Assembly: GCF_003469205.1 (NCBI RefSeq)
Contig: NZ_QSIN01000006.1
Span: 3,964-67,963, forward strand
From: Collinsella sp. AM33-4BH
GTDB lineage: Bacteria; Actinomycetota; Coriobacteriia; Coriobacteriales; Coriobacteriaceae
Direction: 5' to 3'
DNA length: 64,000 bases
The translations under genes and the position numbers were made by a program. Below are positions 54,022 through 61,775 of this stretch, one piece after another. The notes beneath the pieces are model-generated. The model searched no databases and was not told the DNA's origin. It was given only the letters and a program-made list of their open reading frames with translations. The first letter of the stretch is position 1. Each line of letters begins with the position of its first letter.

Positions 54022-54798
54022 CTACAACTCGTTGACAGGTGGTTTTTTGAGTCGCTGAGACAGTGCTCTATTGTTGGGGCAGTATGTGTCGAGCAGGACG
54101 TGGAACCGCTGGTTGTGGCTTGGCTCGAGCAAGTGGACGAGCTCGTGGGCGACAACCATGTCGAGGCATTCGATGGGATAGGCGGCAAGTTCGCGTGCGA
54201 TGCGAATGGCTCCGGTCTTGGGCGTGCATGATCCCCAGCGCGTTTTCATGCCGCGCACGGAAACGCGGGATACGGCGACGCCCATTGCGATTTCGTATGC
54301 GTGCACCATATCACGTAGCGCCGATGTGACTTCGGACGTATAGAGCTGATCGATGTGGGTCTGGAGTTCTTTGGGCGTTAGGCCGTCGAGGGCTGTGCGC
54401 TGCTTTGCCTGCGTGCACCCACTTGGCTCGTCGGCACCCATAAAACTTGCGAAGGTGGCCTGCTTGGGCCGCGGTGCGGGTGATGCAAAGTTGTGGTCGA
54501 GTGCATCCTGAATGGTGATGGGTTTGCCCCAAAGCCCAATGATGGACGAGGGACTGAGCGGCTCTCGCGCCGTCGCCTGACGTTGCTCGCGCTGGGCAAG
54601 TCGGCTGATAATCCAGGCGCTGTTGCGCTTCACAAACGCTTCGATACGCTCGCGGCTGGCACCGAGCGGTGCACTGGCGTGGACCTCACCGCTCGAAGTG
54701 ACGCGTAGGTTGAAGTTCTTGACGCACTTTTTGGTAACGACGACGGGGATGGGCGTCCCATCCGGTCGGGATGCGGAAATCGTAAACTGCTGCGTCAA
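54022..54798 (-). CDS. YgjP-like M48-type metallopeptidase
   Basis: A 258-residue zinc metallopeptidase-like protein of the YgjP/DUF45 (WLM-like) group. The zinc motif is HELVH (His218, His222) with a third ligand His228 in PSHNQRF. The preceding block RWGSCTPKTGAIRIARELAAYP (about 185-205) is characteristic of the family. No signal peptide, so cytoplasmic. The start is TTG at the complement of 54796-54798, because AAAGGA sits 6 bases ahead; a TTG/ATG further upstream would place the start in a hairpin. A middle stretch of about 50 residues is longer and less conserved than usual. Function in the cell is unknown. Confidence 0.85.
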   Translation of the reverse strand: MTQQFTISASRPDGTPIPVVVTKKCVKNFNLRVTSSGEVHASAPLGASRERIEAFVKRNSAWIISRLAQREQRQATAREPLSPSSIIGLWGKPITIQDALDHNFASPAPRPKQATFASFMGADEPSGCTQAKQRTALDGLTPKELQTHIDQLYTSEVTSALRDMVHAYEIAMGVAVSRVSVRGMKTRWGSCTPKTGAIRIARELAAYPIECLDMVVAHELVHLLEPSHNQRFHVLLDTYCPNNRALSQRLKKPPVNEL

Positions 54799-54821
54799 AA
54801 GCGGTCCTTTGGATTGGGGAC

Positions 54822-54855
54822 GGGCCGGCATGTCGACCGTTCGGCATGCCGGCCC
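54822..54855 (-). terminator. hairpin between dipeptidase and metallopeptidase genes
   Basis: GGGCCGGCATG (54822-54832) pairs perfectly with CATGCCGGCCC (54845-54855). No T-run on the minus strand, so at best a partial terminator of the dipeptidase transcript. Confidence 0.45.
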
Positions 54856-54872
54856 GCTCAAGGGATGTGAAA

Positions 54873-55886
54873 TTAATAACGCTCAAAGAAGGCAAGCGCG
54901 TTGTCGCTGCAGAGCTTTTGCATCACGGTCTTGCCAAAGTGCTTGGAGAGCATGTTCTGGAATTCGGGCATCTTGCTGGCATCGGAGAGGAAGGCGGGTA
55001 CCGTGGCGCCGTCCCAGTCGCCACCGAGTGCGATGACGTCCTCGCCACCCAGGTCGAGCCAGTGCTCGATATGGGCTGCCAGCTGGTCGAAGGTGACATC
55101 TGCGGCGGTCTCGTCGGTTGCTTCGTTAGATAGGAACTCGCTGCAGTAGTTGAGGCCGACGATGCCGCCCATGTCGCGAATGGTACGGAACTGGTCGTCG
55201 GTAAGGTTGCGTTTGACGCCGCAAACCGCACGGGAGTTGGAGTGGCTGGCGACGAAGGGGCGCGTGGCGCGGGCGGCAACTTCGTCAAAGCACTCGTCGT
55301 TAAGATGGGAGACGTCAAGCACCATGCCGGCGTGCTCCATCTGCGTAAGCGCCTCGATGCCGGCGGCGGTGAGGCCGGCGTGGGTATCGTGTCCGCTCGC
55401 GAGCGGTCCCTGCGCATTCCAGCTGAGTGATGACATGAGCACGCCCAAGCTCTTGAGCACCTCGATCAGCGCGGGGTCCTCGGCAAAGAACGTGGCGTTT
55501 TCGATGGTGTGGATGCAGGCGACCTTGCCCTCCTTGAGCGCGGGGCGAATGTCTGCGGCGCTGCGCACGTTGACCATGCGGTCGTGATTGAGCATTGCCT
55601 GGCCGCTCATATGCGCCATGATTTGCGCCTGGAAGCACGCGGCGTGGGCGGCGGGAATCTCGTCGGGGACAAACGTGGCGAAACATTGTGCCCACGGCGT
55701 GTTGCCGATCTTTGCGAGCGAGATGGCGCAGGCGTTACCCTCGATGAGGTCGAAATCTTGCGGATGCGTTTCGTCGCCGGGGAAATAACCGTCGGTGCCG
55801 GCGGTAAAGCGCAGGTCGAGATCGAGCGTGGCCCAGCCGATGCGGTCGGCGGTGTCGCAGTGCAGGTCAAATACGGGATATGCCAT
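54873..55886 (-). CDS. membrane dipeptidase, peptidase family M19
   Basis: A 337-residue zinc dipeptidase of the renal dipeptidase (M19) family, cleaving dipeptides including those with D-residues. Zinc ligands are in FDLHCDT (His9, Asp11); a bridging glutamate lies in CIHTIENAT, and further histidines lie in VLDVSHLN and FVASHSNSRAV, with a final IALGGDWDG. No signal sequence or anchor is visible, so despite the family name it is probably cytoplasmic. The ATG at the complement of 55884-55886 follows GGAGG. Diverges from the SlyD-type gene. Confidence 0.94.
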   Translation of the reverse strand: MAYPVFDLHCDTADRIGWATLDLDLRFTAGTDGYFPGDETHPQDFDLIEGNACAISLAKIGNTPWAQCFATFVPDEIPAAHAACFQAQIMAHMSGQAMLNHDRMVNVRSAADIRPALKEGKVACIHTIENATFFAEDPALIEVLKSLGVLMSSLSWNAQGPLASGHDTHAGLTAAGIEALTQMEHAGMVLDVSHLNDECFDEVAARATRPFVASHSNSRAVCGVKRNLTDDQFRTIRDMGGIVGLNYCSEFLSNEATDETAADVTFDQLAAHIEHWLDLGGEDVIALGGDWDGATVPAFLSDASKMPEFQNMLSKHFGKTVMQKLCSDNALAFFERY

Positions 55887-56006
55887 AGTTCCTCCGGTTG
55901 CAGCGTTTCTTTGCAAACTGTCCTTGAATTGTATGACTAGGGTATAGTTAGCGCCATATGTTCATGGCGGCCCGCGTTGTGTGCCGCCCTTATCACGGAG
56001 GTTGCC

Positions 56007-56435
56007 ATGTCCAACCAGGGCAAGAAGGTTAAGACTCATTATCGCGGCACGCTCGACGACGGCACGCAGTTCGATAGCTCCTACGATCGCGGCGAGCCGC
56101 TGGAGTTCACTTGCGGCGCCGGTCAGATGATCAAGGGCTTCGACGCCGCCGTGGTCGACATGCAGGTGGGCGAGAAGAAGACTGTGCACATCCCGGCTGC
56201 CGATGCCTACGGCGAGCACAACCCCGAGATGGTCCTGACCTTCCCGGCCGAGCAGGTTCCCAATATCGAGCAGATCGAGAAGGGCATGAAGCTCTTCCTG
56301 TCCACGCCGAGCGGCATGCCCGTCCCCGCCGTGGTCATCGACGTGACGCCCGAGGCAGTGACGCTCGACGCCAATCACGAGCTCGCCGGTAAGGATCTCA
56401 ACTTTGATATCGAGCTCGTCGAGGTTGAGGACTAG
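56007..56435 (+). CDS. SlyD-type FKBP peptidyl-prolyl isomerase
   Basis: A 142-residue FKBP-type isomerase/chaperone. The FKBP half has VKTHYRGTLDDGTQFDSSY and PLEFTCGAGQMIKGFD; inserted between its strands is the IF domain (AYGEHNPEMVLTFP), as in SlyD. Unlike E. coli SlyD it has no His/Cys-rich C-terminal tail, and ends in an acidic EVED. SlyD helps mature nickel enzymes, and the next gene encodes a UreE-like protein, which is suggestive. The ATG at 56007 follows GGAGG. The downstream gene starts 3 bases after its stop. Confidence 0.92.
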   Translation: MSNQGKKVKTHYRGTLDDGTQFDSSYDRGEPLEFTCGAGQMIKGFDAAVVDMQVGEKKTVHIPAADAYGEHNPEMVLTFPAEQVPNIEQIEKGMKLFLSTPSGMPVPAVVIDVTPEAVTLDANHELAGKDLNFDIELVEVED

Positions 56436-56438
56436 TTG

Positions 56439-57017
56439 ATGTCCGTGGACCTGGAATCTACGGAGCGCTTGGGAAATCTCAACGACCCGTCCTATGAGCT
56501 CCTGCTTCGTCGGGAGCTGGGCGGCATCTTTGAGATTGACGAGCTGCTGCTCGATTGGGACCAGGCTGATGCGCGCGCGTTTGTGGGCGTGACGGAGCTG
56601 GGACGCACGCTGAATGTCCGGCTGGATGCCGCAGATGTTGAGCGTCTTGCCGACGGCGACGTGCTCGCTGTCGACCGCACGGGCGCGGTGTCCGTGGCGG
56701 TTGTCGTGCGCCTGCGCAGCGCCGAGGTCTATTTGGTCGAAGTCGACCACATGGATCCGATTGCGCTTGCGCATGCGTGCTGGGAGATCGGCAACATGCA
56801 TGCGCCACTCTTCCGGGGCGACTCGGATGACCATATCGTGCGCATGTATACGCCGGTACAACCGGTTTTGGGCCGCATGCTGCTGGGTATCGAGGGCGTT
56901 CGGCTCTCGGTAGTCACGCGCGAGCTCGATGCCAGTCGGCGCTTTGCGTCGAGTGCGGCGGATGCCGTTGTGAGTATGGCTCCAGACTTTACGATCGTAA
57001 AGAAGGCGCGCGGTTAA
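56439..57017 (+). CDS. UreE-like protein (putative nickel chaperone)
   Basis: A 192-residue protein resembling urease accessory protein UreE. The N-terminal half ends in LADGDVLAVD, like UreE (RDGDVL). The C-terminal half has the family's metal-binding pattern: ALAHACWEIGNMHAPLF, where GNMH matches UreE's GNRH with the bridging histidine, then VLGRMLLGIEGVRL matching DDMLRGLG. The His-rich tail of some UreE proteins is absent. No urease subunit is in the window. Similarity was judged by eye and is moderate. The ATG at 56439 is preferred to a TTG at 56436. Together with the SlyD-type neighbour it may form a nickel-handling pair (inference). Confidence 0.65.
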   Translation: MSVDLESTERLGNLNDPSYELLLRRELGGIFEIDELLLDWDQADARAFVGVTELGRTLNVRLDAADVERLADGDVLAVDRTGAVSVAVVVRLRSAEVYLVEVDHMDPIALAHACWEIGNMHAPLFRGDSDDHIVRMYTPVQPVLGRMLLGIEGVRLSVVTRELDASRRFASSAADAVVSMAPDFTIVKKARG

Positions 57018-57032
57018 CGTGCGTATAAGTAA

Positions 57033-57071
57033 GGCGGACTTTGAGAGGCAACTATTCAAAGTCCGTCTTTC
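57033..57071 (+). terminator. terminator after the UreE-like gene
   Basis: CGGACTTTGA (57035-57044) pairs with TCAAAGTCCG (57056-57065), followed by TCTTTCT. Confidence 0.85.
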
Positions 57072-57100
57072 TGTTGATGAGATGCTGTGGGGGAAAGCAT

Positions 57101-57898
57101 ATGGGTCTTGAGGGAATCAAGCTGATTGCATGCGATTTGGACGGCACGTTGCTGCATCCGGGGGAGCGCGAGCCGCGTTCCGAGGCCTTTGAGCTTATCG
57201 ATGAGCTGCATCGTCGCGGTATCGTGTTTATGCCGGCGAGTGGCCGTCAATATGCGAGCCTGCGCTACCTGTTTGCCCCGGTGGCCGATGAACTCGCCTA
57301 TGTATGCGAAAACGGAGCCCTGGTCATGAGCGAGGGGCGTGCCGTGGTCAAGCGTTCTATGGAGCGTGGCCTGGCCATGGATATCGCGAATGCCGTGGTT
57401 GCGTACCCCCATGCCGACGTGACCCTTTCGTGCGAGGGACACCTCTACACCATGAGCAGCAACGATGCGTTTGTTGACCACCTGCGTTATGAGGTTCATT
57501 GTGATATGGCGGTAGTCGACCGTCCCGAAGACATTGACGAGGATGTCATTAAGATTGCCTTCCAGACGCCCGAGGCGGAGCAGCCGGCGGCGCTGGAGTA
57601 TTTTGTGCGTCGCTTTAGCGACCGGGTCGATGTGATGACGTCGGGAACCGAATGGACCGACTTTATCGGCTTTGATTCGGGCAAGGGGTCCGCGCTTGCC
57701 GATTATGGTTGTGCGCTGGGGATCTCACCTAACGAAATGATGGCGTTTGGCGATAACGAAAACGATCGCGACATGCTCAACGTGGTGGGCCATCCCTATC
57801 TGATGGAGAGCTGCAATCCCAGCATGCGCGGTGTCAATGACCGTGTCCGCTACGTGCGCACGGTCGAAGAAGAGCTGCGTTGTCTACTTGCTGAGTAG
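57101..57898 (+). CDS. Cof-type HAD phosphatase
   Basis: A 265-residue HAD-superfamily phosphatase of the Cof group, acting on sugar phosphates, nucleotides or cofactors. Motif I is DLDGTLL (Asp12, Asp14), motif II is ASGR near 47, and motif IV is GDNENDRDML near 228. KGSAL near 208 carries the motif III lysine. A type IIB cap domain lies between. The substrate cannot be told. ATG 57101 follows GGGGGAAAG; the upstream in-frame start falls within a terminator. Its stop codon lies inside the arm of a palindrome shared with the convergent fur-like gene. Confidence 0.92.
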   Translation: MGLEGIKLIACDLDGTLLHPGEREPRSEAFELIDELHRRGIVFMPASGRQYASLRYLFAPVADELAYVCENGALVMSEGRAVVKRSMERGLAMDIANAVVAYPHADVTLSCEGHLYTMSSNDAFVDHLRYEVHCDMAVVDRPEDIDEDVIKIAFQTPEAEQPAALEYFVRRFSDRVDVMTSGTEWTDFIGFDSGKGSALADYGCALGISPNEMMAFGDNENDRDMLNVVGHPYLMESCNPSMRGVNDRVRYVRTVEEELRCLLAE

Positions 57899-57979
57899 AC
57901 ATTTGGGACATGCCTAGAAATCTACTTTTTGCCGCCATCGGTGGAAAGGGAGATTTTAAGGCATGTCCCAAACATCTAC
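57895..57979. repeat. 85-bp palindrome spanning two stop codons (element E)
   Basis: Arms of 20 bp (57895-57914 with 57960-57979) match at 18 positions; AAATCT/AGATTT (57918-57923 with 57951-57956) and CCGCC/GGTGG form inner stems. The left arm contains the TAG of the HAD gene, and the right arm contains the stop codon of the convergent regulator. Its inner part differs from both other families. Confidence 0.8.
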
Positions 57980-58356
57980 CGACAGTCGGGGCAGAGACCC
58001 TCGAAGATGGTGTAGTGCGATGTGACGTGCCAGCCGATTTGCTCGGATGCCTTGGCGTCGAGCTGGGCATCGAAGGGGAGCGGTACGTCGATGACGCGAC
58101 TGCACGAGGTGCAGATGATATGCGCATGCGGCTCGATCGTGCGATCGAAGCGGCTGCCGCCCGGCGTCTTGATGGAGAGGATCTCGCCGGCGTCGGCCAA
58201 GAGATTGAGATTGCGGTAGACCGTACCGCGGCTGATTTTGTCATCCTGCGCGCGCACGACGTTGTAGATTTCGTCGGCGGTGGGATGGTTATAGCTTTGG
58301 CGCACAGCGTCAAGAACCAGCTTTCGCTGCCTGGTATTCCTTCTTTGCACCGCCAT
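57976..58356 (-). CDS. Fur/PerR-family transcriptional regulator
   Basis: A 126-residue metalloregulator. The N-terminal winged helix has RQRKLVLDAVRQS and HPTADEIYNVV (25-35), ending in SRGTVYRNLNLLADAG. The C-terminal dimerisation domain has the metal site HAHIICTSC and a second CxxC (CPDC) at the extreme C terminus, a structural zinc site. PerR-type regulators sense peroxide through iron; Fur proteins sense iron. Which it is cannot be decided here. There is no peroxide-stress gene next to it. The last codon falls inside the palindrome. Confidence 0.93.
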   Translation of the reverse strand: MAVQRRNTRQRKLVLDAVRQSYNHPTADEIYNVVRAQDDKISRGTVYRNLNLLADAGEILSIKTPGGSRFDRTIEPHAHIICTSCSRVIDVPLPFDAQLDAKASEQIGWHVTSHYTIFEGLCPDCR

Positions 58357-58417
58357 GCGCCTTGCCTCTTTTCTATCAACGGTCGTAGGTAAATGATACC
58401 GTATTTAGCACACAATA

Positions 58418-58828
58418 CTAATAACGAGGAATGAAACTGTCTTCATTGGCAAGTGGGGCTCGGCTCTGGGCGTCTACGAGGCGAAAACGCGTTCCCATGC
58501 GCTCGTAGGAGGCATGAAGCGCTTCGAGATGAGATAGGATATTTGCCGGAGCCCCCTGTATCTCCATCTCGACTGAGCCGTCTTCCATGTTACGCACCCA
58601 GCCGGTGAGTGCGCGTGCCTGCGCGAGGTTGGTATTGGTAAAGCGAAAACCAACGCCCTGGACTTGCCCCGCCCAGCGCAGGAAGTAGCGCAGGGGAGTG
58701 TCTTGAGTGGCCTCGTCGCTTGCGAGCACAGTAAGCCTGCGGCGCAGCTCGAGCTCGACGTTTGATGGTTTTTGAGGCTCTCGACTGCTGCCGGTGACGC
58801 TGGAGAAGAATGTATCGAAGAGGCCCAT
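58418..58828 (-). CDS. acylphosphatase with N-terminal extension
   Basis: A 136-residue protein whose C-terminal ~90 residues are acylphosphatase, which hydrolyses acyl phosphates. GQVQGVGFRFTNTNLAQ (53-70) holds the active-site arginine loop, and LTGWVRNMEDGSVEMEIQG (75-95) the catalytic asparagine region. About 45 residues precede it, starting MGLFDTFFSSV, that are absent from the usual 90-residue enzyme. The start on the complement of 58826-58828 lies 2 bases after the stop of the oxidoreductase gene, with only a weak ribosome site; a longer in-frame version overlaps that gene. Confidence 0.88.
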   Translation of the reverse strand: MGLFDTFFSSVTGSSREPQKPSNVELELRRRLTVLASDEATQDTPLRYFLRWAGQVQGVGFRFTNTNLAQARALTGWVRNMEDGSVEMEIQGAPANILSHLEALHASYERMGTRFRLVDAQSRAPLANEDSFIPRY

Positions 58829-58830
58829 CG

Positions 58831-59937
58831 CTAGGCCTGCTTGCCTGCGTCGGCCGGGAAGGAAATGCCGGCCTGCTGGCGTACGGCATCCATGATGCGC
58901 AGTGAGACGAGCGTGACATCGCGGTAGTGTCCGAGCTCGTGGCGTCCCGCCGGGGTCTCCCAAATCTCTTCCTTTACGTCATCGATACCGCCGATGGCGC
59001 TGATAAAGTCTGTGAGTTCGTATTCCATAGTGTTGCTCGATTTGGGAAGGTCGAGCACGCGGCCGTTGTCGCCCTGTTCGCGCGGTGCCTCGGTCGCCGA
59101 GCCACGTACGACGTTGCCGCGATAGTCGATGCGGACGTTGCGGGGCGTGGACAGATGGTCGATCTGGATAGTGCCACGCTCGCCTTCGATCTGAGAGGGC
59201 AGCAGATCATTCGTAATTTTGGAGTGCGCAAGCTCGACGGAGATACGGCCACCGCCGTAGCTGGCGAGGATGGAACCGCAGCCGTCGATGGGGCCGTGCG
59301 TGAGCTGTCGCGTGGTGGGGTCGAGCAGAGTAGTCATGCTCGTAAGGCCAGAGGGCATACCGAAGATCTCGACCATGGGCTCGACGGTGTAGACGCCAAT
59401 GTCCATGAGGGAACCCGATGCCATATTGCAGTCGAAGATATTGGTGGCGCGTCCCGCGAGAATCTCGTTGTAGCGCGAGGAATATTTGCCAAAGCGCAAT
59501 GAGGCGCGGCGGATGGGGGCGATCTCGCCCAGGGCGTCCTCGATGGCGTGGAAGGCGGGGTCGTGGAGGGGACGCATGGCCTCGAGGGCCACGACACCTG
59601 CTGCCTCGGCAGCGCGGAAGACTTCCAGCGCCTGCGCTTCGGTGGCGCAGAAGGGCTTCTCGACGATGACGTGCTTGCCACCGGCGATGCAGACAAGGGC
59701 CTGCTCGTAGTGAAGTGCGTTAGGGCTGCCGATATAGACGGCGTCGACATCGGCAGCTGCCGCGAGCTCATCGAGTGAAGTAAAGTTTCGCTCGCCACCG
59801 CGCTCGGCGGTAAAGGCGGCACCGCGATTGGCATCGCGTGAAAGCGTGCCCACAAACGCGGCTTGGTCGTTGGCGTTGACGACTTGGATAAAGTCGTCGG
59901 TAATCATAGATGTGCCGATGGTCGCTATACGCAGCAT
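58831..59937 (-). CDS. Gfo/Idh/MocA-family oxidoreductase
   Basis: A 368-residue NAD(P)-dependent oxidoreductase. The Rossmann domain starts RIATIGTSMITDDF (3-16), an unusual version of the glycine motif (GTSMIT). DAVYIGSPNALHYEQAL near 68 and VIVEKPFC near 95 are the family signatures; the EKP lysine is the usual catalytic or cofactor contact. The C-terminal half is the family's beta-sheet domain. Substrate is probably a sugar or inositol derivative, not identifiable. GGGGGA lies just before the ATG at the complement of 59935-59937. The next gene downstream starts 2 bases after its stop. Confidence 0.92.
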   Translation of the reverse strand: MLRIATIGTSMITDDFIQVVNANDQAAFVGTLSRDANRGAAFTAERGGERNFTSLDELAAAADVDAVYIGSPNALHYEQALVCIAGGKHVIVEKPFCATEAQALEVFRAAEAAGVVALEAMRPLHDPAFHAIEDALGEIAPIRRASLRFGKYSSRYNEILAGRATNIFDCNMASGSLMDIGVYTVEPMVEIFGMPSGLTSMTTLLDPTTRQLTHGPIDGCGSILASYGGGRISVELAHSKITNDLLPSQIEGERGTIQIDHLSTPRNVRIDYRGNVVRGSATEAPREQGDNGRVLDLPKSSNTMEYELTDFISAIGGIDDVKEEIWETPAGRHELGHYRDVTLVSLRIMDAVRQQAGISFPADAGKQA

Positions 59938-60012
59938 GTATCCCCCTCGTGCCGTTCGGTTTACAGGATGAGTGTAGCGCGAGGGGGCAGGAAATAGCGT
60001 GCGAAAACGCCG

Positions 60013-60498
60013 TTACAGGTCGCTCTCGTTAAAGCCGGTATCGATATCGAGGTTGCTGCCGTCGGCCGCCGTGGTGGCGAGCTCATCGCAGCGCTCGTTG
60101 AGCTCATGGCCGGCGTGACCCTTAACCCAGATGAACTCAACCTTGTGCTTGCTTTTGGCGGCGAGTAGGCGCTCCCACAGGTCGCGGTTCTTGACGGGCT
60201 GCTTGTTGGCGGTTTTCCATCCGCGCTTTTTCCAGCCGTCAATCCAGTGCTTGTTGAAGGCGTTGACGACGTACTGCGAATCGGAATGGGCCTCGACCTC
60301 GCAGGGGCGGTTAAGTGCCTCGAGCGCCACGATAACGGCCATGAGTTCCATGCGGTTGTTGGTGGTCTTGGCGTAGCCGCGCGAAAGCTCGGAGGTAAAG
60401 GTCTTGCCGGCGGGGTTGGTGTATTTGAGCACGGCGCCGTAGCCGCCGCGTCCCGGATTTGATCGGGCCGAGCCGTCGGTATAGATGATGACCTTCAC
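60013..60498 (-). CDS. rnhA: ribonuclease HI
   Basis: A 161-residue endonuclease that cuts RNA in RNA-DNA hybrids. The catalytic acids are in place: Asp8 in [12 protein letters not shown], Glu51 in NRMELMAVI, Asp73 in HSDSQYVV, and an aspartate in NERCDELA near 140. [18 protein letters not shown] is the usual C-terminal signature. The start is GTG at the complement of 60496-60498, with GAAAGGAAG upstream. A C-terminal 18-residue tail goes beyond the core. It is separated from neighbours by about 75-100 bases on each side. Confidence 0.97.
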   Translation of the reverse strand: MKVIIYTDGSARSNPGRGGYGAVLKYTNPAGKTFTSELSRGYAKTTNNRMELMAVIVALEALNRPCEVEAHSDSQYVVNAFNKHWIDGWKKRGWKTANKQPVKNRDLWERLLAAKSKHKVEFIWVKGHAGHELNERCDELATTAADGSNLDIDTGFNESDL

Positions 60499-60597
60499 GG
60501 GCTTCCTTTCGTTGGGTACGTTTCGTGTGAGTGACCATTGTAGCGCCATGCCCGCCGGGGGCCAGCAATCTACGATTTCTACCCCGTCTTCGGACTG

Positions 60598-61500
60598 TTA
60601 GTTGGCATGGATGATGCGGTTGAGCTCGTCGAGGTATTGCTGCAAGAGGAGAGAGGGCTTGCGCTCGTCGTGCATGATGTAGCCAACGTGCATCGTTGGG
60701 GCGTCTGCTAGCGGGATCGATGCCATGCCCCATTGCATTTCATTGGAGAGGACACCGGTCGACAGGGTGTAACCGTTCGACGTGATAAGTAAGTTGGTAA
60801 GTGTTCCGCGGTCCGAGATTCGTATGTTGCGGTCGCAAGGGATATAGCTAAAAGGTTCCTCGGCGTAATAGAAGGAATTTGAGGTTCCCTGCTCAAAGCT
60901 GTAGCGCGTATAGGGCGTGAGGTCGGCAAGGGACAGCTGCGGGCGGCGTGCGAGCGGGTGGCGCTCGCTAACGAAGACGTGGACCGTCGCGTCGAAGAGG
61001 GGATGGAAGCTTGCGCGGGCATCGGCGAAGGCCTTCTGCAGAACGCGGGCGTTAAAGTCATCCAGATACAGAATGCCGATATCGCTGCGAAACGCACGGA
61101 CGTCATCGATGATCTGCGATGTGGTGGTCTCGCGCATGATGAACTCGAACTTGCTGTCGCGGCAGCGCTCGACTACGTTGACAAAGGCCTCGACCGAAAA
61201 GGCGTAGTGCTGGGCGGAAATGGCGAGGCGGGCTTGCGGGGTGCCACCGTCCTCATAGCGTGCCTCGAGCATGTCGGCCTGCTCTACGACCTGGCGCGCA
61301 TAGCCCAAAAGCTCGGTGCCGTCGTTGGTGAGCGTGACGCCGCGGCTGGAGCGCGTAAAGATCTCCAGATGGAGTTCTTGTTCTAGGCTTTTGACGGCGT
61401 TTGAGATGTTGGACTGAGCGGTATAGAGGCGCTGAGCTGCGGCGTTGATTGAGCCGGACTCTGCCACGGCGATAAGAAAACGAAGCTGCTGGAGGGTCAT
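60598..61500 (-). CDS. LysR-type transcriptional regulator
   Basis: A 300-residue LysR-family regulator: N-terminal winged helix (QQLRFLIAVAESGSINAAAQ, about 4-23, then AQSNISNAVKSLEQEL), followed by a two-lobed periplasmic-binding-like effector domain (about 90-295). It diverges from metY across 275 bp, so it may regulate sulfur or methionine genes, as CysB, MetR or CysL do elsewhere (inference). A 10-bp palindrome GATAGCTATC lies at 61517-61526, next to its own ribosome site. AAAGGA precedes the ATG on the minus strand. Confidence 0.93.
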   Translation of the reverse strand: MTLQQLRFLIAVAESGSINAAAQRLYTAQSNISNAVKSLEQELHLEIFTRSSRGVTLTNDGTELLGYARQVVEQADMLEARYEDGGTPQARLAISAQHYAFSVEAFVNVVERCRDSKFEFIMRETTTSQIIDDVRAFRSDIGILYLDDFNARVLQKAFADARASFHPLFDATVHVFVSERHPLARRPQLSLADLTPYTRYSFEQGTSNSFYYAEEPFSYIPCDRNIRISDRGTLTNLLITSNGYTLSTGVLSNEMQWGMASIPLADAPTMHVGYIMHDERKPSLLLQQYLDELNRIIHAN

Positions 61501-61561
61501 CGGTGCCCGTCCTTTCGATAGCTATCTAAAAAACCGATAACAGGTTAGCGCTTTTAAGTGA

Positions 61562-61590
61562 TTGACCGAGCGAAACAATGCTCGTACTAT
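61562..61590 (+). promoter_or_regulatory. metY promoter with inverted repeat in the spacer
   Basis: TTGACC (61562-61567) and TACTAT (61585-61590) stand 17 bp apart. An inverted repeat CGAGC-N8-GCTCG (61567-61584) fills the spacer, so a bound regulator would block RNA polymerase. The transcript would start near 61597, giving a leader of about 180 nt. Confidence 0.65.
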
Positions 61591-61659
61591 TCAAAACACA
61601 CAAAGGCGGTAGGTAATTAAGTCGACCACGGAACCGGGATGTCAAAAGGAGGACCGCAT

Positions 61660-61713
61660 ATGAACTGCTTACCAAGACGAATGCCGGGCTCCTGTTTGCG
61701 CCCGTCGGCGTGA
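61660..61713 (+). CDS. putative 17-residue leader peptide
   Basis: AAAAGGAGG followed 7 bases later by ATG opens a short frame MNCLPRRMPGSCLRPSA, ending in TGA at 61711-61713, 62 bases before metY. It contains two cysteines and two methionines. Alternative stems are possible around it (CTCCTG 61689-61694 with CAGGAG 61715-61720; GGGC with GCCC). A ribosome pausing at Cys or Met codons could alter these stems, as in cysteine-responsive leader peptides of mycobacteria. Expression is unproven; the strong ribosome site is the main support. Confidence 0.5.
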   Translation: MNCLPRRMPGSCLRPSA

Positions 61714-61775
61714 TCAGGAGACAGCGACTTACTTCTCTCTTATTTATTTACTTTCGTTCGATCAAGGAGATCATC

